Assembly: GCA_015066205.1 (NCBI GenBank)
Contig: SVOV01000006.1
Coordinates: 26,491 to 90,490, forward strand
Origin: Oscillospiraceae bacterium
GTDB lineage: Bacteria > Bacillota > Clostridia > Oscillospirales > Acutalibacteraceae
Direction of reading: 5' to 3'
Length of the DNA stretch: 64,000 nucleotides
The stretch's first letter is position 1, and each line of letters starts with the position of its first letter. A model generated the notes under the pieces. The model made no database searches, had not been told where the DNA came from, and saw only the letters and a list, made by a program, of their open reading frames with translations. A program made the translations under genes and the position numbers. Shown piece after piece: positions 1-9,104 of this stretch.

Positions 1-685
1 CCTGTAATGCAAACTGCTCTGCTACAGCAAGTGCCATATCGGGAATCATCATACATTCAACCGTAGGGTCAGAGGCAGTATGAACAAACATTACCGTTTT
101 GCTTAAAGCACCGCCGTTTGACAGCTCTTCCTTGAAATAAAGAAAATCGTCATATTTAAGTCCCATACCGCCGAGAACGATAACATCTGCTTCAGCCTGC
201 AATGCAATACGGGCAAGAAGCTGGTTATACGGTTCGCCTGAAATTGAAAAAATCGGAAGCTTCTGCGAAACCACAAGAGTGTTGAACATATCAATCATAG
301 GGATATTTGTTCTCATCATTCTGTTTGCAAGGATTCGTTTTGTCGGATTGACCGACGGACCGCCTATAGGCTTCATATTATCCGTAAGTGCGGGACCTTT
401 ATCTCTGGGTTCGCCTGAACCGTTAAAAATTCTGCCGAGAAGGTCGTCGCTGAAAGAAACTCTCATATCGTGACCTAAAAAGCGAACCTCATCACCTGTT
501 GAAACACCCTGACCGCCGGCAAAAACCTGTAACGAAACGATATCTCCGTCAATTTTATTGACCTGCGCGAGTGATTTGCCGAAACGGGTGTTTATCTGTG
601 CAAGTTCGTTGTAGCGTATGCCCTGTGCTTTAACTGTAATAACATTACCTGTTATTGATTCTATTTTGTTGAATACCTTGTTCAT
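1..685 (-). CDS. ntpB: V-type ATPase subunit B (partial, C-terminus off window)
   Basis: This is the regulatory, non-catalytic nucleotide-binding subunit of the peripheral V1 head, which alternates with subunit A in the A3B3 hexamer. About 228 N-terminal residues are present, starting [10 protein letters not shown]. They cover the N-terminal beta barrel, the conserved GxSGEP-type segment (here SGEPYNQL) in place of a canonical P-loop, and the [10 protein letters not shown] stretch typical of B subunits. The ATG at 685 lies 2 nt after the subunit A stop, so the two genes are co-transcribed and probably translationally coupled. The downstream genes expected in this operon type (D, I, K) would lie beyond the left edge. 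The family call is firm; the C-terminal two fifths cannot be judged. Confidence 0.93.
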   Translation of the reverse strand, partial: MNKVFNKIESITGNVITVKAQGIRYNELAQINTRFGKSLAQVNKIDGDIVSLQVFAGGQGVSTGDEVRFLGHDMRVSFSDDLLGRIFNGSGEPRDKGPALTDNMKPIGGPSVNPTKRILANRMMRTNIPMIDMFNTLVVSQKLPIFSISGEPYNQLLARIALQAEADVIVLGGMGLKYDDFLYFKEELSNGGALSKTVMFVHTASDPTVECMMIPDMALAVAEQFALQ

Positions 686-687
686 TA

Positions 688-2457
688 TCACTCACCGCCT
701 TTCAGGAGAAGCTCTGCTTCACGGCCTATTCTGCCTTGACCGACAGCATACATTGAGTCTATTTCAGCCTCTGCTTTGGCAAAAGCTTCGCTTTCAAATT
801 CGGTATAATTCCAGTCAATAAACTTCTGTCTCATACGATTAAAGAAGCTTCGGGCATCATCTTTGCTGTCAAGAGCATATTCACTGCCGAGAATATACAC
901 AAGCTTATCTGTTACATAACGCTGACGCTCTTTTGTACAGTTTGCTTCAATGGGATCAAAAGAGTTCTGCTGAAGATAAACTGAGTCAAGCATTTCTGCT
1001 TTCAGATATATGATGTAATCCTCAATGCTTGTGCCTTCTTCGCCGACGACCTTCATCATTGAACCGATTTCGTCACCGTGAAGAAGAATGTTTTTGCAAA
1101 ATCCTGATTTCTCAGGGGCTGTAACAGTTTTATATTTTGACCAGGAAATAAGCGGGTCTATAGCAGGATACTTTCTCGCATCAGAGCGTTCACGCGAAAG
1201 TCCGTGGAAAGCTCCGACCACCTTGAGTGTTGCCTGAGTAACGGGTTCCTCAAAGTTACCGCCTGCAGGTGAAACCGTACCGCCGATCGTTACGGAACCG
1301 CAGCTGCCGTCAGGCAGACGCACATAACCTGCTCTTTCATAGAATGCTGCAATATATGATTCAAGATAAGCCGGGAATGCCTCTTCACCGGGAATCTCTT
1401 CAAGTCTGCCGGACATTTCACGCATTGCCTGAGCCCAACGCGATGTGGAGTCAGCCAGCATTAAAACATTGAGTCCCATCTGTCTGTAATATTCAGCAAG
1501 AGTTACGGCTGTATAAACCGAAGCTTCACGGGATGCAACAGGCATAGAAGAAGTATTACAAACAATAATTGTTCTTTCCATAAGGGAACGGCCTGTTTTC
1601 GGGTCGGTAAGTTCAGGAAACTCTGTCAATGTTTCAACGACCTCACCTGCGCGTTCACCGCAGGCAGCAATAATGACAATATCAACATCCGCATATTTTG
1701 AGGTGGTGTGCTGTAAAACTGTTTTGCCTGCTCCGAAAGGCCCCGGTGTACAATAAGTACCGCCCTTTGCGACAGGGAAGAAGGAGTCAATAAGACGCAC
1801 CTTGGTTTCCATTGTTTCGACAGGTGACAGTCTTTCGCTGTAGCACTTAATTGCACGCTTGACAGGCCATTTGAACGACATTGAAACAGAGATTTCTCTG
1901 CCTCTTTCATCTGCTAATACCGCAATTTCTTCGTTGACGGTATATTCTCCTTTTTCAGCAATGGATTTTAATGTGTATATTCCGAGTAAATTAAAAGGTA
2001 CAAATACTTTATGTGTGAAAGGACCTTCGGGAACGGTGCCAATATATTCACCTGCTCGAAGAATGTCCCCGATTTTTGCAGTGGGGGTAAATTCCCATTT
2101 CTTTTCTGAATCAAGACCGTCTGCATAATTTCCTCTTTCAAGAAACCAGCCTGCCCGTTCAGCTAACACCGGCAGGGGATTCTGAAGTCCGTCATATATC
2201 TGCCCCAAAAGTCCGGGACCTAATTGTGCAGAAAGCATTTCACCGGTGAAATCCACTTCATCTCCGCACTTAATACCGCCTGTCATTTCATAAACCTGAA
2301 TCTGTGCGATATCTCCTCGAATTCGTATAACCTCACTCTTGAGTTTGGTGCCGTCGACATTAACATAGCAGATTTCATTCATAGAAACAGTATCTTCAAA
2401 TCTTACAGATACAAGGTTGCCGTTAATGCCAACTACTTTACCTTTGTTTGCGGTCAT
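688..2457 (-). CDS. ntpA: V-type ATPase catalytic subunit A
   Basis: This is the catalytic subunit of the V1 sector, which hydrolyses or makes ATP coupled to Na+ or H+ movement through Vo. At 589 residues it has the usual family length. The Walker A loop [11 protein letters not shown] lies near residues 236-246. The A-type non-homologous insertion follows the beta barrel (residues about 100-190), and the catalytic-core segment [19 protein letters not shown] is present. It overlaps the DUF2764 gene by 4 nt (ATGA type) and precedes ntpB by 2 nt. The ion specificity cannot be read here because the K subunit is outside the window. Confidence 0.96.
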   Translation of the reverse strand: MTANKGKVVGINGNLVSVRFEDTVSMNEICYVNVDGTKLKSEVIRIRGDIAQIQVYEMTGGIKCGDEVDFTGEMLSAQLGPGLLGQIYDGLQNPLPVLAERAGWFLERGNYADGLDSEKKWEFTPTAKIGDILRAGEYIGTVPEGPFTHKVFVPFNLLGIYTLKSIAEKGEYTVNEEIAVLADERGREISVSMSFKWPVKRAIKCYSERLSPVETMETKVRLIDSFFPVAKGGTYCTPGPFGAGKTVLQHTTSKYADVDIVIIAACGERAGEVVETLTEFPELTDPKTGRSLMERTIIVCNTSSMPVASREASVYTAVTLAEYYRQMGLNVLMLADSTSRWAQAMREMSGRLEEIPGEEAFPAYLESYIAAFYERAGYVRLPDGSCGSVTIGGTVSPAGGNFEEPVTQATLKVVGAFHGLSRERSDARKYPAIDPLISWSKYKTVTAPEKSGFCKNILLHGDEIGSMMKVVGEEGTSIEDYIIYLKAEMLDSVYLQQNSFDPIEANCTKERQRYVTDKLVYILGSEYALDSKDDARSFFNRMRQKFIDWNYTEFESEAFAKAEAEIDSMYAVGQGRIGREAELLLKGGE

Positions 2458-3011
2458 TTTATAACCTCCGTTTTATCTTCACTCATAATTGAGTCATAGA
2501 TTTTTCTGTATGCGGTTTCTCCGCTTTGCATATCAAATTTTCTCATTCGCTCCAAAAGCTTCAGCTTAAGACAATAATAGAACACAAATTCTTCCGAAAA
2601 AGAATCCATCGGTCTCAGTGTTTCCAAAAACTCAAGGCGGTAGCGATTGAGAAACCTTTCAGCCTCCAAAGGGCTTTCAATATCAACAGCAGTGTGAACT
2701 GTCTGCAAAAGTCCCGCAGGGAACGATTCCGTTGCTGTATCAAAACTCTTGTCCATCTTATCTGCACGAAGCTTTGCTAATGCAAGACGAAGACTTCGTT
2801 CACATTCATTCCATTTTTCAATCAGAGCGGATGATGAGCTTTCGTAATCTCTTGACGGAATAAGAGTTATTCTGTTTAGTTCATTAAGAGCTTTTTTGCT
2901 TAAAAATCTGCTGCACAGCTCAAAAAACTGTTTTTCGGTAACAGGCATCGGTGTGTTTTCACTTAAGCCATCCAGAGAAGGCAGTTGAGATATCAGATAA
3001 TACTCAGCCAT
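2454..3011 (-). CDS. DUF2764-family protein in the V-ATPase operon (subunit C position)
   Basis: A 185-residue soluble helical protein starting MAEYYLISQLPSL. The N-terminal YYLIxxLPxL signature matches the DUF2764 family, found in V-ATPase operons of Bacteroidetes and spirochaetes between subunits E and A. In most Firmicute V-ATPase operons that region carries a longer subunit C instead. From position and size I infer that it acts as the central-stalk or adaptor subunit, a functional counterpart of subunit C. It is 2 nt from ntpE and overlaps ntpA by 4 nt, so it is clearly part of the complex's expression unit. The family assignment comes from memory of the motif and the context, not from a search. 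Confidence 0.75.
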   Translation of the reverse strand: MAEYYLISQLPSLDGLSENTPMPVTEKQFFELCSRFLSKKALNELNRITLIPSRDYESSSSALIEKWNECERSLRLALAKLRADKMDKSFDTATESFPAGLLQTVHTAVDIESPLEAERFLNRYRLEFLETLRPMDSFSEEFVFYYCLKLKLLERMRKFDMQSGETAYRKIYDSIMSEDKTEVIK

Positions 3012-3013
3012 AA

Positions 3014-3622
3014 TTATTCAGCCTCTTTCAATAACGCAGTAAGCTTAGGACTAAGATAGTTCGATAGCATATCGGTAACGGCATCTTTTGAGTAATCATA
3101 ATATGCACCGTCATCGTTTATTGCAATTCGGAAGCCGCCGTCAAAATTATCGTTAGCTTTAAGAGTAACTCCGTTCAGCATTTTTGCTTTAAGCCCTGAT
3201 AAAAGAGAAGCTTCAAGCCTTGCAAGGTCGTCGTTTCCTAAAATTACAGATATATCGGTTACATCAGGCTTTGATAACCAACTTTCAACAGCCTTTACAA
3301 TTAGCTGTGACAGAGCATCTGAAGAATAAACGGATGAAACATTTTCTCCTATAATTGCGTTAAGCTCCTTTGTAACACTTTCTCTGAAAGAAATAAGAAG
3401 ATTACGGCCTGCCTGTCGGATTGCATCTTCACCGGATCTTACGGTTCGCTCATTTTCATTTTTTGCATCAGCTAAAATTTTATTTGCCTTCGCATTTGCA
3501 TCGGAAATGATTTTTTCTGCCTGTGCTTTGGCTGATTCAAGTATTGATACAGCCTGTGCTTCAGCAGCTTCAACCCCTTCTTTTTTTATTTGTTCAATGA
3601 GCTCCTGAAGTTGAATTTCCAT
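3014..3622 (-). CDS. ntpE: V-type ATPase subunit E (peripheral stalk)
   Basis: A 202-residue protein whose first about 85 residues form an Ala/Glu/Lys-rich coiled coil (EAAEAQAVSILESAKAQAEK), followed by a globular C-terminal domain that normally binds the A/B head. This is the standard plan of the E subunit of the peripheral stalk. It is the first gene of the operon, behind a good SigA promoter and a leader hairpin. The start at 3622 has an AAGGAG-like site upstream. No separate subunit G/H gene precedes it, as is usual for operons of the E-DUF2764-A-B type. Confidence 0.9.
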   Translation of the reverse strand: MEIQLQELIEQIKKEGVEAAEAQAVSILESAKAQAEKIISDANAKANKILADAKNENERTVRSGEDAIRQAGRNLLISFRESVTKELNAIIGENVSSVYSSDALSQLIVKAVESWLSKPDVTDISVILGNDDLARLEASLLSGLKAKMLNGVTLKANDNFDGGFRIAINDDGAYYDYSKDAVTDMLSNYLSPKLTALLKEAE

Positions 3623-3670
3623 TATACATTCTCCTTTTCAGTCAGTTTTAATTACAGTAATAAGTTTTGC

Positions 3671-3714
3671 AAAAAATCAAAAAGGAACCAACATCCTCTG
3701 CAGACAGCTGGTTC
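3671..3714 (-). terminator. Terminator-like hairpin in the V-ATPase leader (possible attenuator)
   Basis: In the ntpE leader RNA, GGAACCA (from 3714) pairs with TGGTTCC (ending at 3684) and is followed by an almost uninterrupted U-tract (complement of 3671-3683). No gene ends upstream of it, so a terminator here would act on its own operon. The 18-nt loop holds the partner of the promoter-spacer repeat. Attenuation is inferred from structure only. Confidence 0.5.
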
Positions 3715-3734
3715 CAATGGTTTTATTAGAATTT

Positions 3735-3764
3735 ATTATATAGTTGGAGCTGTCTGCTTGTCAA
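3735..3764 (-). promoter_or_regulatory. SigA promoter of the V-ATPase operon
   Basis: On the minus strand, -35 TTGACA (3759-3764) and a perfect -10 TATAAT (3735-3740) are separated by 18 bp. Transcription would start near 3728, about 105 nt upstream of ntpE. The spacer contains half of a 10-bp inverted repeat (3748-3757) whose partner lies in the leader at 3700-3709. Confidence 0.8.
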
Positions 3765-3832
3765 GATTATAATGAAAAAAATTAATGTTTTTTTAGATTT
3801 ATAATTAATTTGCTTTATTTATTCTAAAAATA

Positions 3833-3841
3833 TGGTATAAT
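3833..3841 (+). promoter_or_regulatory. Extended -10 promoter for the rhodanese lipoprotein gene
   Basis: TGGTATAAT is an extended -10 element 40 bp before the ATG at 3881. No convincing -35 is seen at the right distance, which is tolerable for an extended -10. Confidence 0.5.
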
Positions 3842-3880
3842 TAATATAAATTAAATTTATAAGAACCCACGGAGTATATT

Positions 3881-4309
3881 ATGAAACTTAAAGGACTGAT
3901 TATGATGCTTGGAATTTCGCTTTCAATTTTTGGTTTTTGTGCCTGCGGTAACAAAAATTCAACAGAAGAAACCACGGAGTACATAACCTCTGCCGTTGTA
4001 AGCTACGAGCAGATTTCACAGGATGAAGCAAAGAGAATAATGGACATGAAAGAAGACTTTGTTATCATAGATGCGCGAACCGAGAAAGAATTCACAGAGG
4101 GGCATATTGAAGGAGCAATTCTCATTCCCGAATATGAAATAACCGAGCGTGCCGAAAAGGAAATTCCTGAAAAGGATACTCTGATTCTCGTCTATTGCCG
4201 AAGCGGAAGAAGAAGCAAAATCGCAGCTGAGGCTCTGGTTGCTCTCGGCTACACCAATGTTAAGGAATTCGGCGGTATAATCGACTGGCAGTACGAAATA
4301 GTAAAATAA
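3881..4309 (+). CDS. Rhodanese-domain lipoprotein
   Basis: A 142-residue protein with an N-terminal lipoprotein signal; Cys22 in FCACGN is the likely lipidated residue. It carries one rhodanese-like domain (residues about 42-142). The active-site loop CRSGRRS holds the catalytic Cys106, and the upstream DARTEKEFTEGHIEGA motif is typical of sulfurtransferases. It should sit on the outer face of the membrane and handle sulfane sulfur or a thiol-linked redox step; the physiological acceptor is unknown. An alpha/beta hydrolase gene follows 9 nt later in the same transcript. Confidence 0.88.
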   Translation: MKLKGLIMMLGISLSIFGFCACGNKNSTEETTEYITSAVVSYEQISQDEAKRIMDMKEDFVIIDARTEKEFTEGHIEGAILIPEYEITERAEKEIPEKDTLILVYCRSGRRSKIAAEALVALGYTNVKEFGGIIDWQYEIVK

Positions 4310-4318
4310 GGTGGCACT

Positions 4319-5047
4319 ATGAGAAGCAAGCGTAGATTAATCATCATTTTAATATCAATACTTCTGCCTGTAGCTCTGATTATAGGCGGATTCGCCGTTT
4401 ATTTTGGTGACTATTACAGATCGGATTATGAGGCTATCGGAGCTTTTTTGCCCCAGAACACGGGATGGAAGGAGGAGCCTGACAATACAATTGTTTTTGA
4501 ACCTGAAAAACCCATTGCCGGCTTTATTTTCTATCCCGGCGGTAAGGTTGAGCACAGATCATATATCCCTCTGATGCAGGCGCTTCAGGAAAGTGGAGTA
4601 CTTTGTATTATCGTAAAAATGCCCTTGAATCTTGCTGTGCTTGATGTGAATGCGGCAGATGGGATCAGGGCTGAATACCCTGAAATTGAAAACTGGTATA
4701 TAGGCGGTCATTCTCTCGGAGGTTCAATGGCTGCAAGCTATCTCGGTGCACATAAGAATGAGTTTAAAGGTCTTATTCTTCTCGGCGCATACTCGACGGA
4801 AGATCTGTCTGATACCGATCTCCGTGTGCTTTCCGTTTTCGGCAGTGAAGACAAGGTTATGAACAGAGAAAGCTATGACGAGTGCAAAGAAAATTTGCCG
4901 GAGAACTTTACGGAGATAGAAATTCCCGGCGGATGCCACGCGAATTTCGGTATGTACGGTGCTCAGGAAGGGGACGGAACTCCTGCAATTTCAAACGAAG
5001 AACAGATAAGCCTCACGGCAGAATATATATACGAGCTTATTAAATGA
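4319..5047 (+). CDS. Membrane-anchored alpha/beta hydrolase
   Basis: A 242-residue protein with one N-terminal membrane segment (residues about 6-29), then an alpha/beta hydrolase_5-like domain. The nucleophile elbow GGHSLGGS gives Ser132; Asp178 (GSEDKV) and His207 (GGCHANF) complete a plausible triad. It would act as an esterase, lipase or similar hydrolase at the outer membrane face; the substrate is not evident. It is co-transcribed with the rhodanese lipoprotein and overlaps the next small gene by 4 nt. Confidence 0.85.
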   Translation: MRSKRRLIIILISILLPVALIIGGFAVYFGDYYRSDYEAIGAFLPQNTGWKEEPDNTIVFEPEKPIAGFIFYPGGKVEHRSYIPLMQALQESGVLCIIVKMPLNLAVLDVNAADGIRAEYPEIENWYIGGHSLGGSMAASYLGAHKNEFKGLILLGAYSTEDLSDTDLRVLSVFGSEDKVMNRESYDECKENLPENFTEIEIPGGCHANFGMYGAQEGDGTPAISNEEQISLTAEYIYELIK

Positions 5048-5256
5048 CGAGGGGAGATATCAGTAAGGGAGAAAGTAATTATACATCAGATATCACAAAA
5101 ACTCAGTTAAGACAGATGTATGAGCTCGGCGCCAAAAGCCTTGTGACAAAGCCCGGAGTTACCAAAATCGGCACAAGGGGACTTTCAACATTTCAGGCTG
5201 AACAGGTTTTTATCCTTTCTGAAAGGGCAAAAAAGCTGAAAACAAATTGTATGTAA
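5044..5256 (+). CDS. Hypothetical 70-residue protein
   Basis: A small basic soluble protein (MTRGDISKGESNYTS...) that starts inside the stop of the alpha/beta hydrolase gene (ATGA overlap), which argues for translation by coupling. It has no membrane segment, Cys pair or recognised motif. The middle reads as two short helices around a Gly-rich turn. I do not recognise a family. Confidence 0.5.
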   Translation: MTRGDISKGESNYTSDITKTQLRQMYELGAKSLVTKPGVTKIGTRGLSTFQAEQVFILSERAKKLKTNCM

Positions 5257-5310
5257 GTATTACTCTCGGAAAAATAAAAATAGAGAACATTGTCATTATT
5301 TATACAAAGA

Positions 5311-5339
5311 TTGTATTTTTATTTCGAAAATGATATACT
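5311..5339 (+). promoter_or_regulatory. SigA promoter for the GH43-like gene
   Basis: -35 TTGTAT (5311-5316), 17-bp spacer, -10 TATACT (5334-5339). The ATG at 5376 follows a GAAAGGA ribosome site. Confidence 0.7.
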
Positions 5340-5375
5340 ACTAACGGCTAAGAACAATACGAAAGGACAGATGAA

Positions 5376-6227
5376 ATGAAAATACCTTATATTTCTGACG
5401 AATGGAAAATATTGTTTGCGCCTGAAAAATACGGAAATTATGTAAATGACCATACTTTAGTAAAGGGGCCTGACGGTCTCTGGCACTTGTTTGGTATAAC
5501 AAGTCACGGCGGACATTCTTATGAAGAGCGTTATTTTGTTCACGGAAGAGGAGAGAGGCTTGATACTCCCTTTGAAGAATTCGGAAAAGCAATTGACAGA
5601 GGAACACTTGCTTGGGCACCCTGTATAATTAATAAGAATGATAATTATTATATGTTTTACGGACCTTCTCCGACTCAGCTTGCTGTATCATTTGATATGA
5701 ATGAATGGTACGGCTATAATGTAAAGCTGAACAATGAACCCGTTATGGGAGCGCACCGTGACCATTTTGTATTGAAAACAGATGAAAATAAATATCTGAT
5801 GTATATTATAGGTGTTCTTGATAAAAAGAGTGCAATTTCGTGCTTTTCTTCCTGTGATTTATTGTCATGGGATTTTGAAGGCTTTGCTTTAACATCGGGT
5901 GACAAAGCTCCGCTTAATCCCGGCTGGGGAGCAATGGAATCTCCATTTGTAGTTAAACGGGACGGGCTTTATTATCTTTTTGTTACTTATACCGATTGTT
6001 CAGACGAAAGCTATAATGATACGCTTGTTTTTTGTTCGGAAAACCCGCTTGATTTCGGACAATATAACGGCGGTGAAGGCGGGGCTGTGCCGATTACAAA
6101 AATAAAGGCTCATGCCCCTGAAATTGTTGAAGAAAACGGCAAAACATATATTACCACCTGCGGTTGGCGTGACAAACCTGTACCGCATAAAGGCTGTGTT
6201 TCAATAGCACAACTTGAGTGGAAATAA
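5376..6227 (+). CDS. GH43-type five-bladed beta-propeller glycosidase, cytoplasmic
   Basis: A 283-residue protein with no signal peptide. The repeated pattern of blades with Asp/His at blade starts (VNDHTLVKGPDG, WAPCIINKNDNYYMFY, MESPFVVKRDGLYYLF, AHAPEIVEENGKTY) is that of the GH43/GH62/GH32 clan. The acidic residues in NDHTLV and MESPF are the likely base and acid. Members commonly remove arabinose or xylose from short oligosaccharides. Without a signal it would act on imported sugars. It has its own promoter and no transporter beside it; the exact family and substrate cannot be fixed by eye. Confidence 0.72.
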   Translation: MKIPYISDEWKILFAPEKYGNYVNDHTLVKGPDGLWHLFGITSHGGHSYEERYFVHGRGERLDTPFEEFGKAIDRGTLAWAPCIINKNDNYYMFYGPSPTQLAVSFDMNEWYGYNVKLNNEPVMGAHRDHFVLKTDENKYLMYIIGVLDKKSAISCFSSCDLLSWDFEGFALTSGDKAPLNPGWGAMESPFVVKRDGLYYLFVTYTDCSDESYNDTLVFCSENPLDFGQYNGGEGGAVPITKIKAHAPEIVEENGKTYITTCGWRDKPVPHKGCVSIAQLEWK

Positions 6228-6316
6228 ATAATTTTTTGTCTGTAAAATTAAATAGGTCATTTTCAATGACAAAGGAATTACTGTAATTTATTGTTAAATT
6301 AATGAAAGGGTTAATA

Positions 6317-6832
6317 ATGCTTTTTTGCAACGATTATGTTTCTCCCATCGGAAAAATGACTATAGCAAGTAATGAAAACGCTATAGTCGGCTTATGGTTT
6401 GACTCGCAGAGATATTTTATGAATACCTTACAGGGCAAGGAATATGTGAAATCAGAAAACGAAATAATAATTCTTGCAAAAAAATGGCTTGATAAGTATT
6501 TTAATAATGAAAAGCCTGAAATAAAGGATTTGCCGATAGAGTTTTCGGGAACTGATTTCAGAATTGCAGTATGGAATATTCTGACAGAGATTCCGTACGG
6601 TGAGGTAATTACCTACGGAGATATTGCAAAAAGAATTGCGAAGCTCAAAGCTGTTGAAGTAATGTCCTCTCAGGCGGTCGGAGGTGCTGTCGGACATAAT
6701 CCTGTTTCTGTTATTGTTCCCTGTCACAGGGTAATAGGGGCAAACAGAAGGCTTATTGGATATGCAGGCGGTATTGAAATTAAAAGAAAGCTACTTGAAC
6801 ACGAGGGTATCGATATATTATCATACATTTAA
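6317..6832 (+). CDS. ogt: Methylated-DNA--protein-cysteine methyltransferase
   Basis: A 171-residue suicide enzyme that moves the alkyl group of O6-alkylguanine or O4-alkylthymine to its own cysteine. The acceptor motif IVPCHRVIGA places the acceptor at Cys136. The DNA-binding HTH and recognition segment precede it (IPYGEVITYGDIAKRI), and a conserved C-terminal GGIEIKRKLLEHE tail follows. I chose the ATG at 6317 over 6302 because AAAGGG at 6305-6310 is well spaced for it, while nothing precedes 6302. Residues 2-5 after the 6317 start (LFCN) open the typical N-terminal domain. Confidence 0.95.
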   Translation: MLFCNDYVSPIGKMTIASNENAIVGLWFDSQRYFMNTLQGKEYVKSENEIIILAKKWLDKYFNNEKPEIKDLPIEFSGTDFRIAVWNILTEIPYGEVITYGDIAKRIAKLKAVEVMSSQAVGGAVGHNPVSVIVPCHRVIGANRRLIGYAGGIEIKRKLLEHEGIDILSYI

Positions 6833-6884
6833 TACCGATAAATGTGTAGTTTAGAGAATAATAATGGAGAAAAGAAGGCAAAAT

Positions 6885-7499
6885 ATGGAAAAGCTTGACA
6901 CATTACAAATACTTTTTATAAGACACGCCGAAACCGATTATTCTGATATTGCTGACCGTGATCCGAGTGACGGTGAGCTTACTCCGAATGGTGAGAAGCA
7001 ATGTATTTCTTTAGGAGAAAAGCTTAAAGATGTACCTATAGATGCATATTTTACAAGCTCCTTGCTTCGTAGCTTTAAAACAGCAGTCGGTGTTTGTAAT
7101 TTGAAGTCTGATAAGCCTCTTCTTGAAATTTGTCCCGAGCTCATAGAATGCGGATGTACGCCGGGATATTTCGGTTGCAGTGAAGAGTATCTTCGTAAAT
7201 ACTATCAAAATACAAGAATGTGCGAAAAGCTTTTCGGTACTGAAAAATATGAATTCGGATGTGAAGCTTTCAGTGATAATGTTCTTCGTGCAGAAAAAGT
7301 ACTTTCATACATTAAGAACAGATTTACATATGGCGACCGTGTTGCCGTTTTCAGTCATCACGGTTTTCTTGAATATCTTATCCCGACATCATTGGGTGTA
7401 AAACCGCATATTTTCAGATTTGCTCTTGATAATATTTCTGTCTGTGCTGTTGATTTTTGTCCTGACGGAAATGTCGTTCTGCGTTATGTTAATAAGTAA
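6885..7499 (+). CDS. Histidine phosphatase (phosphoglycerate mutase-like)
   Basis: About 204 residues. The N-terminal LFIRHAETDYSD gives the phospho-accepting His14 of the RHG motif (here RHA). A second catalytic His lies in FSHHGFLEYLI. The insertion around CGCTPGYFGCSEEYL is unlike classical phosphoglycerate mutase, so a small-molecule or sugar phosphatase is more likely. The ATG at 6885 has an AGAAGG ribosome site and is preferred to the ATG at 6864. Confidence 0.82.
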   Translation: MEKLDTLQILFIRHAETDYSDIADRDPSDGELTPNGEKQCISLGEKLKDVPIDAYFTSSLLRSFKTAVGVCNLKSDKPLLEICPELIECGCTPGYFGCSEEYLRKYYQNTRMCEKLFGTEKYEFGCEAFSDNVLRAEKVLSYIKNRFTYGDRVAVFSHHGFLEYLIPTSLGVKPHIFRFALDNISVCAVDFCPDGNVVLRYVNK

Positions 7500-7543
7500 A
7501 ATCTAACAGCTAAAAGTAAGATTAATGCTCTGAATAATAAATT

Positions 7544-7585
7544 AACCTCCCTGATCTTTAAGAACAAGGAGGTTGTGTTTTTTTT
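7544..7585 (+). terminator. Rho-independent terminator after the histidine phosphatase gene
   Basis: Arms AACCTCCCT (7544-7552) and AAGGAGGTT (7566-7574) with one mismatch, followed by a run of T. It separates the gene from the convergent ceramidase-like gene. Confidence 0.7.
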
Positions 7586-7607
7586 TGCAAATTGTAAACT
7601 TATTTGC

Positions 7608-9098
7608 TTAAAGGTTTGCAGAATTAATAAGCTTTTCCATTGCTTCAAGGAGAGTGCCTGCCGTTTTAGGGCCAACGGAATTTGTTTCCTCGTAATGCTT
7701 TCTGTTGAAAGAATCATAGGGAATGTTGAAATAGGGGAACCATTCGTGAAGCAGAAAATCGTTTTCAGGAATAATATAGCCTATTTCATCATTACAAAGG
7801 CCGATAACAAAATTATGCTCACAGCTGTTCATTGAAGCTAAAGGCTTATATTCGGCATCTGTTTTGTTTGCGGAATTGTCTGCTGTAAGGAAATTACCGC
7901 TTTCCAGTTCAGGAGAAAGCTCACCCGGAATCATATATACGCCTATCTGTTTATTGCCGAGCTCCATATAAGAAACCTCGGTTATAATAGACACATCGCT
8001 TTTACCTTCAATTGAAATATCATTATTGAGAACACCGATATATCTTGCAAGAAGAAGAGCAGTGTTTTCACATAACACACTGACAGTTTCAGTTTTTATA
8101 TTTATAAGAGGATCAAGTTCTGTTTCATTATTTATATCAAGAATAAGATCAGCTACATCCTTGCCGTATTCTTTTGTATGCTCTATACATTCTGAAAGCT
8201 CACCTCTGAGAAAACTGTCAATTTCAGCCCCTGTGATGAGATTTCCGATAGCACCGTTAAGGAAAACAACATTTGCTCCGTTTGTTTTTTCACTGATTTC
8301 CTTTGACATATATGCGGGAAAATCAGCACTAACTACATTGGTTTTGCTTCCGAGCATTTCAGCGTGACAAGCGTAGTTAATGATATAAGTATCAGCACTC
8401 TTATCAAACGGAGAAAATCTGATACTTGTTATTGTTGTGTCAAAATCCACAGGGGTTCTTGTGTCAGTCTGTAAGCCCTCTGCTTCAGTTGTACCGAAAT
8501 ATAAATTGCCGTTTTTTCTTGTATTGTAGGCATCAATAATGGCAGCAGCTGTTTTTTCTTTAAGAGCTGTCATAAAATCATCATTTTTTCCGTCTGAGTA
8601 AAACGCCTTACCCCAAAGGCCTTGGGTGTCAATAGCAGAATGGGTGTGAGTTGAACATATATTAATTGATTTCAGTTCGGGAATTTTTCCGCTGTCGATT
8701 ACAGCCTGTCTTATATCATTAATATCGGCACGGCTCATTCCGACGCAGTCAATTGCACAGATTACAACTCCGCCTCTTCCTGTGTTATCGTCAATATAAA
8801 CAGCCTTTGCAAGCATATCATCAAGTACTCCCGTTGCAGGATTATTGGTGTTGTAGCCTGCTATATAATATTTATCAGAAGAAACATCCTCGGGTGTAAG
8901 TACGGTACTTGAAAAACCGACTGTCCAATTTTCACCTGCTGTTTCAGAAAATATACCGTCACCCTTTAACATATATTTTTCTTCAGCTTCTTCGGTAGTG
9001 AACATAGAGCTCGGAACAGCTATTGTTATTAATGTGAGAAGAGCTGAAATAATTCTTCTCACAAGAGCGGGAAGACCGAGAAATCTTAGTATTTCCAT
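7608..9098 (-). CDS. Secreted ceramidase-like (PF04734-type) protein, paralog 1
   Basis: A 496-residue protein with an N-terminal membrane/signal segment (residues about 8-32), resembling the N-terminal domain of neutral/alkaline ceramidases. Metal-site residues look conserved: the CSTHTHSAIDTQGLWG histidines, a later His in NYACHAEMLG, Glu in MIPGELSPEL and an aromatic in GYIIPENDF. The canonical nucleophile segment GDVSPN is replaced by FLNGAIGNLI, with no serine at that site. True amidase activity on ceramide is therefore doubtful, and a related metal-dependent hydrolase is likelier. It follows its paralog by 6 nt in the same operon; the N-terminal segment suggests secretion or membrane anchoring. 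Confidence 0.75.
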   Translation of the reverse strand: MEILRFLGLPALVRRIISALLTLITIAVPSSMFTTEEAEEKYMLKGDGIFSETAGENWTVGFSSTVLTPEDVSSDKYYIAGYNTNNPATGVLDDMLAKAVYIDDNTGRGGVVICAIDCVGMSRADINDIRQAVIDSGKIPELKSINICSTHTHSAIDTQGLWGKAFYSDGKNDDFMTALKEKTAAAIIDAYNTRKNGNLYFGTTEAEGLQTDTRTPVDFDTTITSIRFSPFDKSADTYIINYACHAEMLGSKTNVVSADFPAYMSKEISEKTNGANVVFLNGAIGNLITGAEIDSFLRGELSECIEHTKEYGKDVADLILDINNETELDPLINIKTETVSVLCENTALLLARYIGVLNNDISIEGKSDVSIITEVSYMELGNKQIGVYMIPGELSPELESGNFLTADNSANKTDAEYKPLASMNSCEHNFVIGLCNDEIGYIIPENDFLLHEWFPYFNIPYDSFNRKHYEETNSVGPKTAGTLLEAMEKLINSANL

Positions 9099-9104
9099 TA
9101 GTTT

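Noticed and set aside
3671..3764. T-box or other riboswitch before the V-ATPase operon
   Set aside because: The leader is only about 105 nt and lacks the stem I and T-box sequence; only a simple hairpin is seen.
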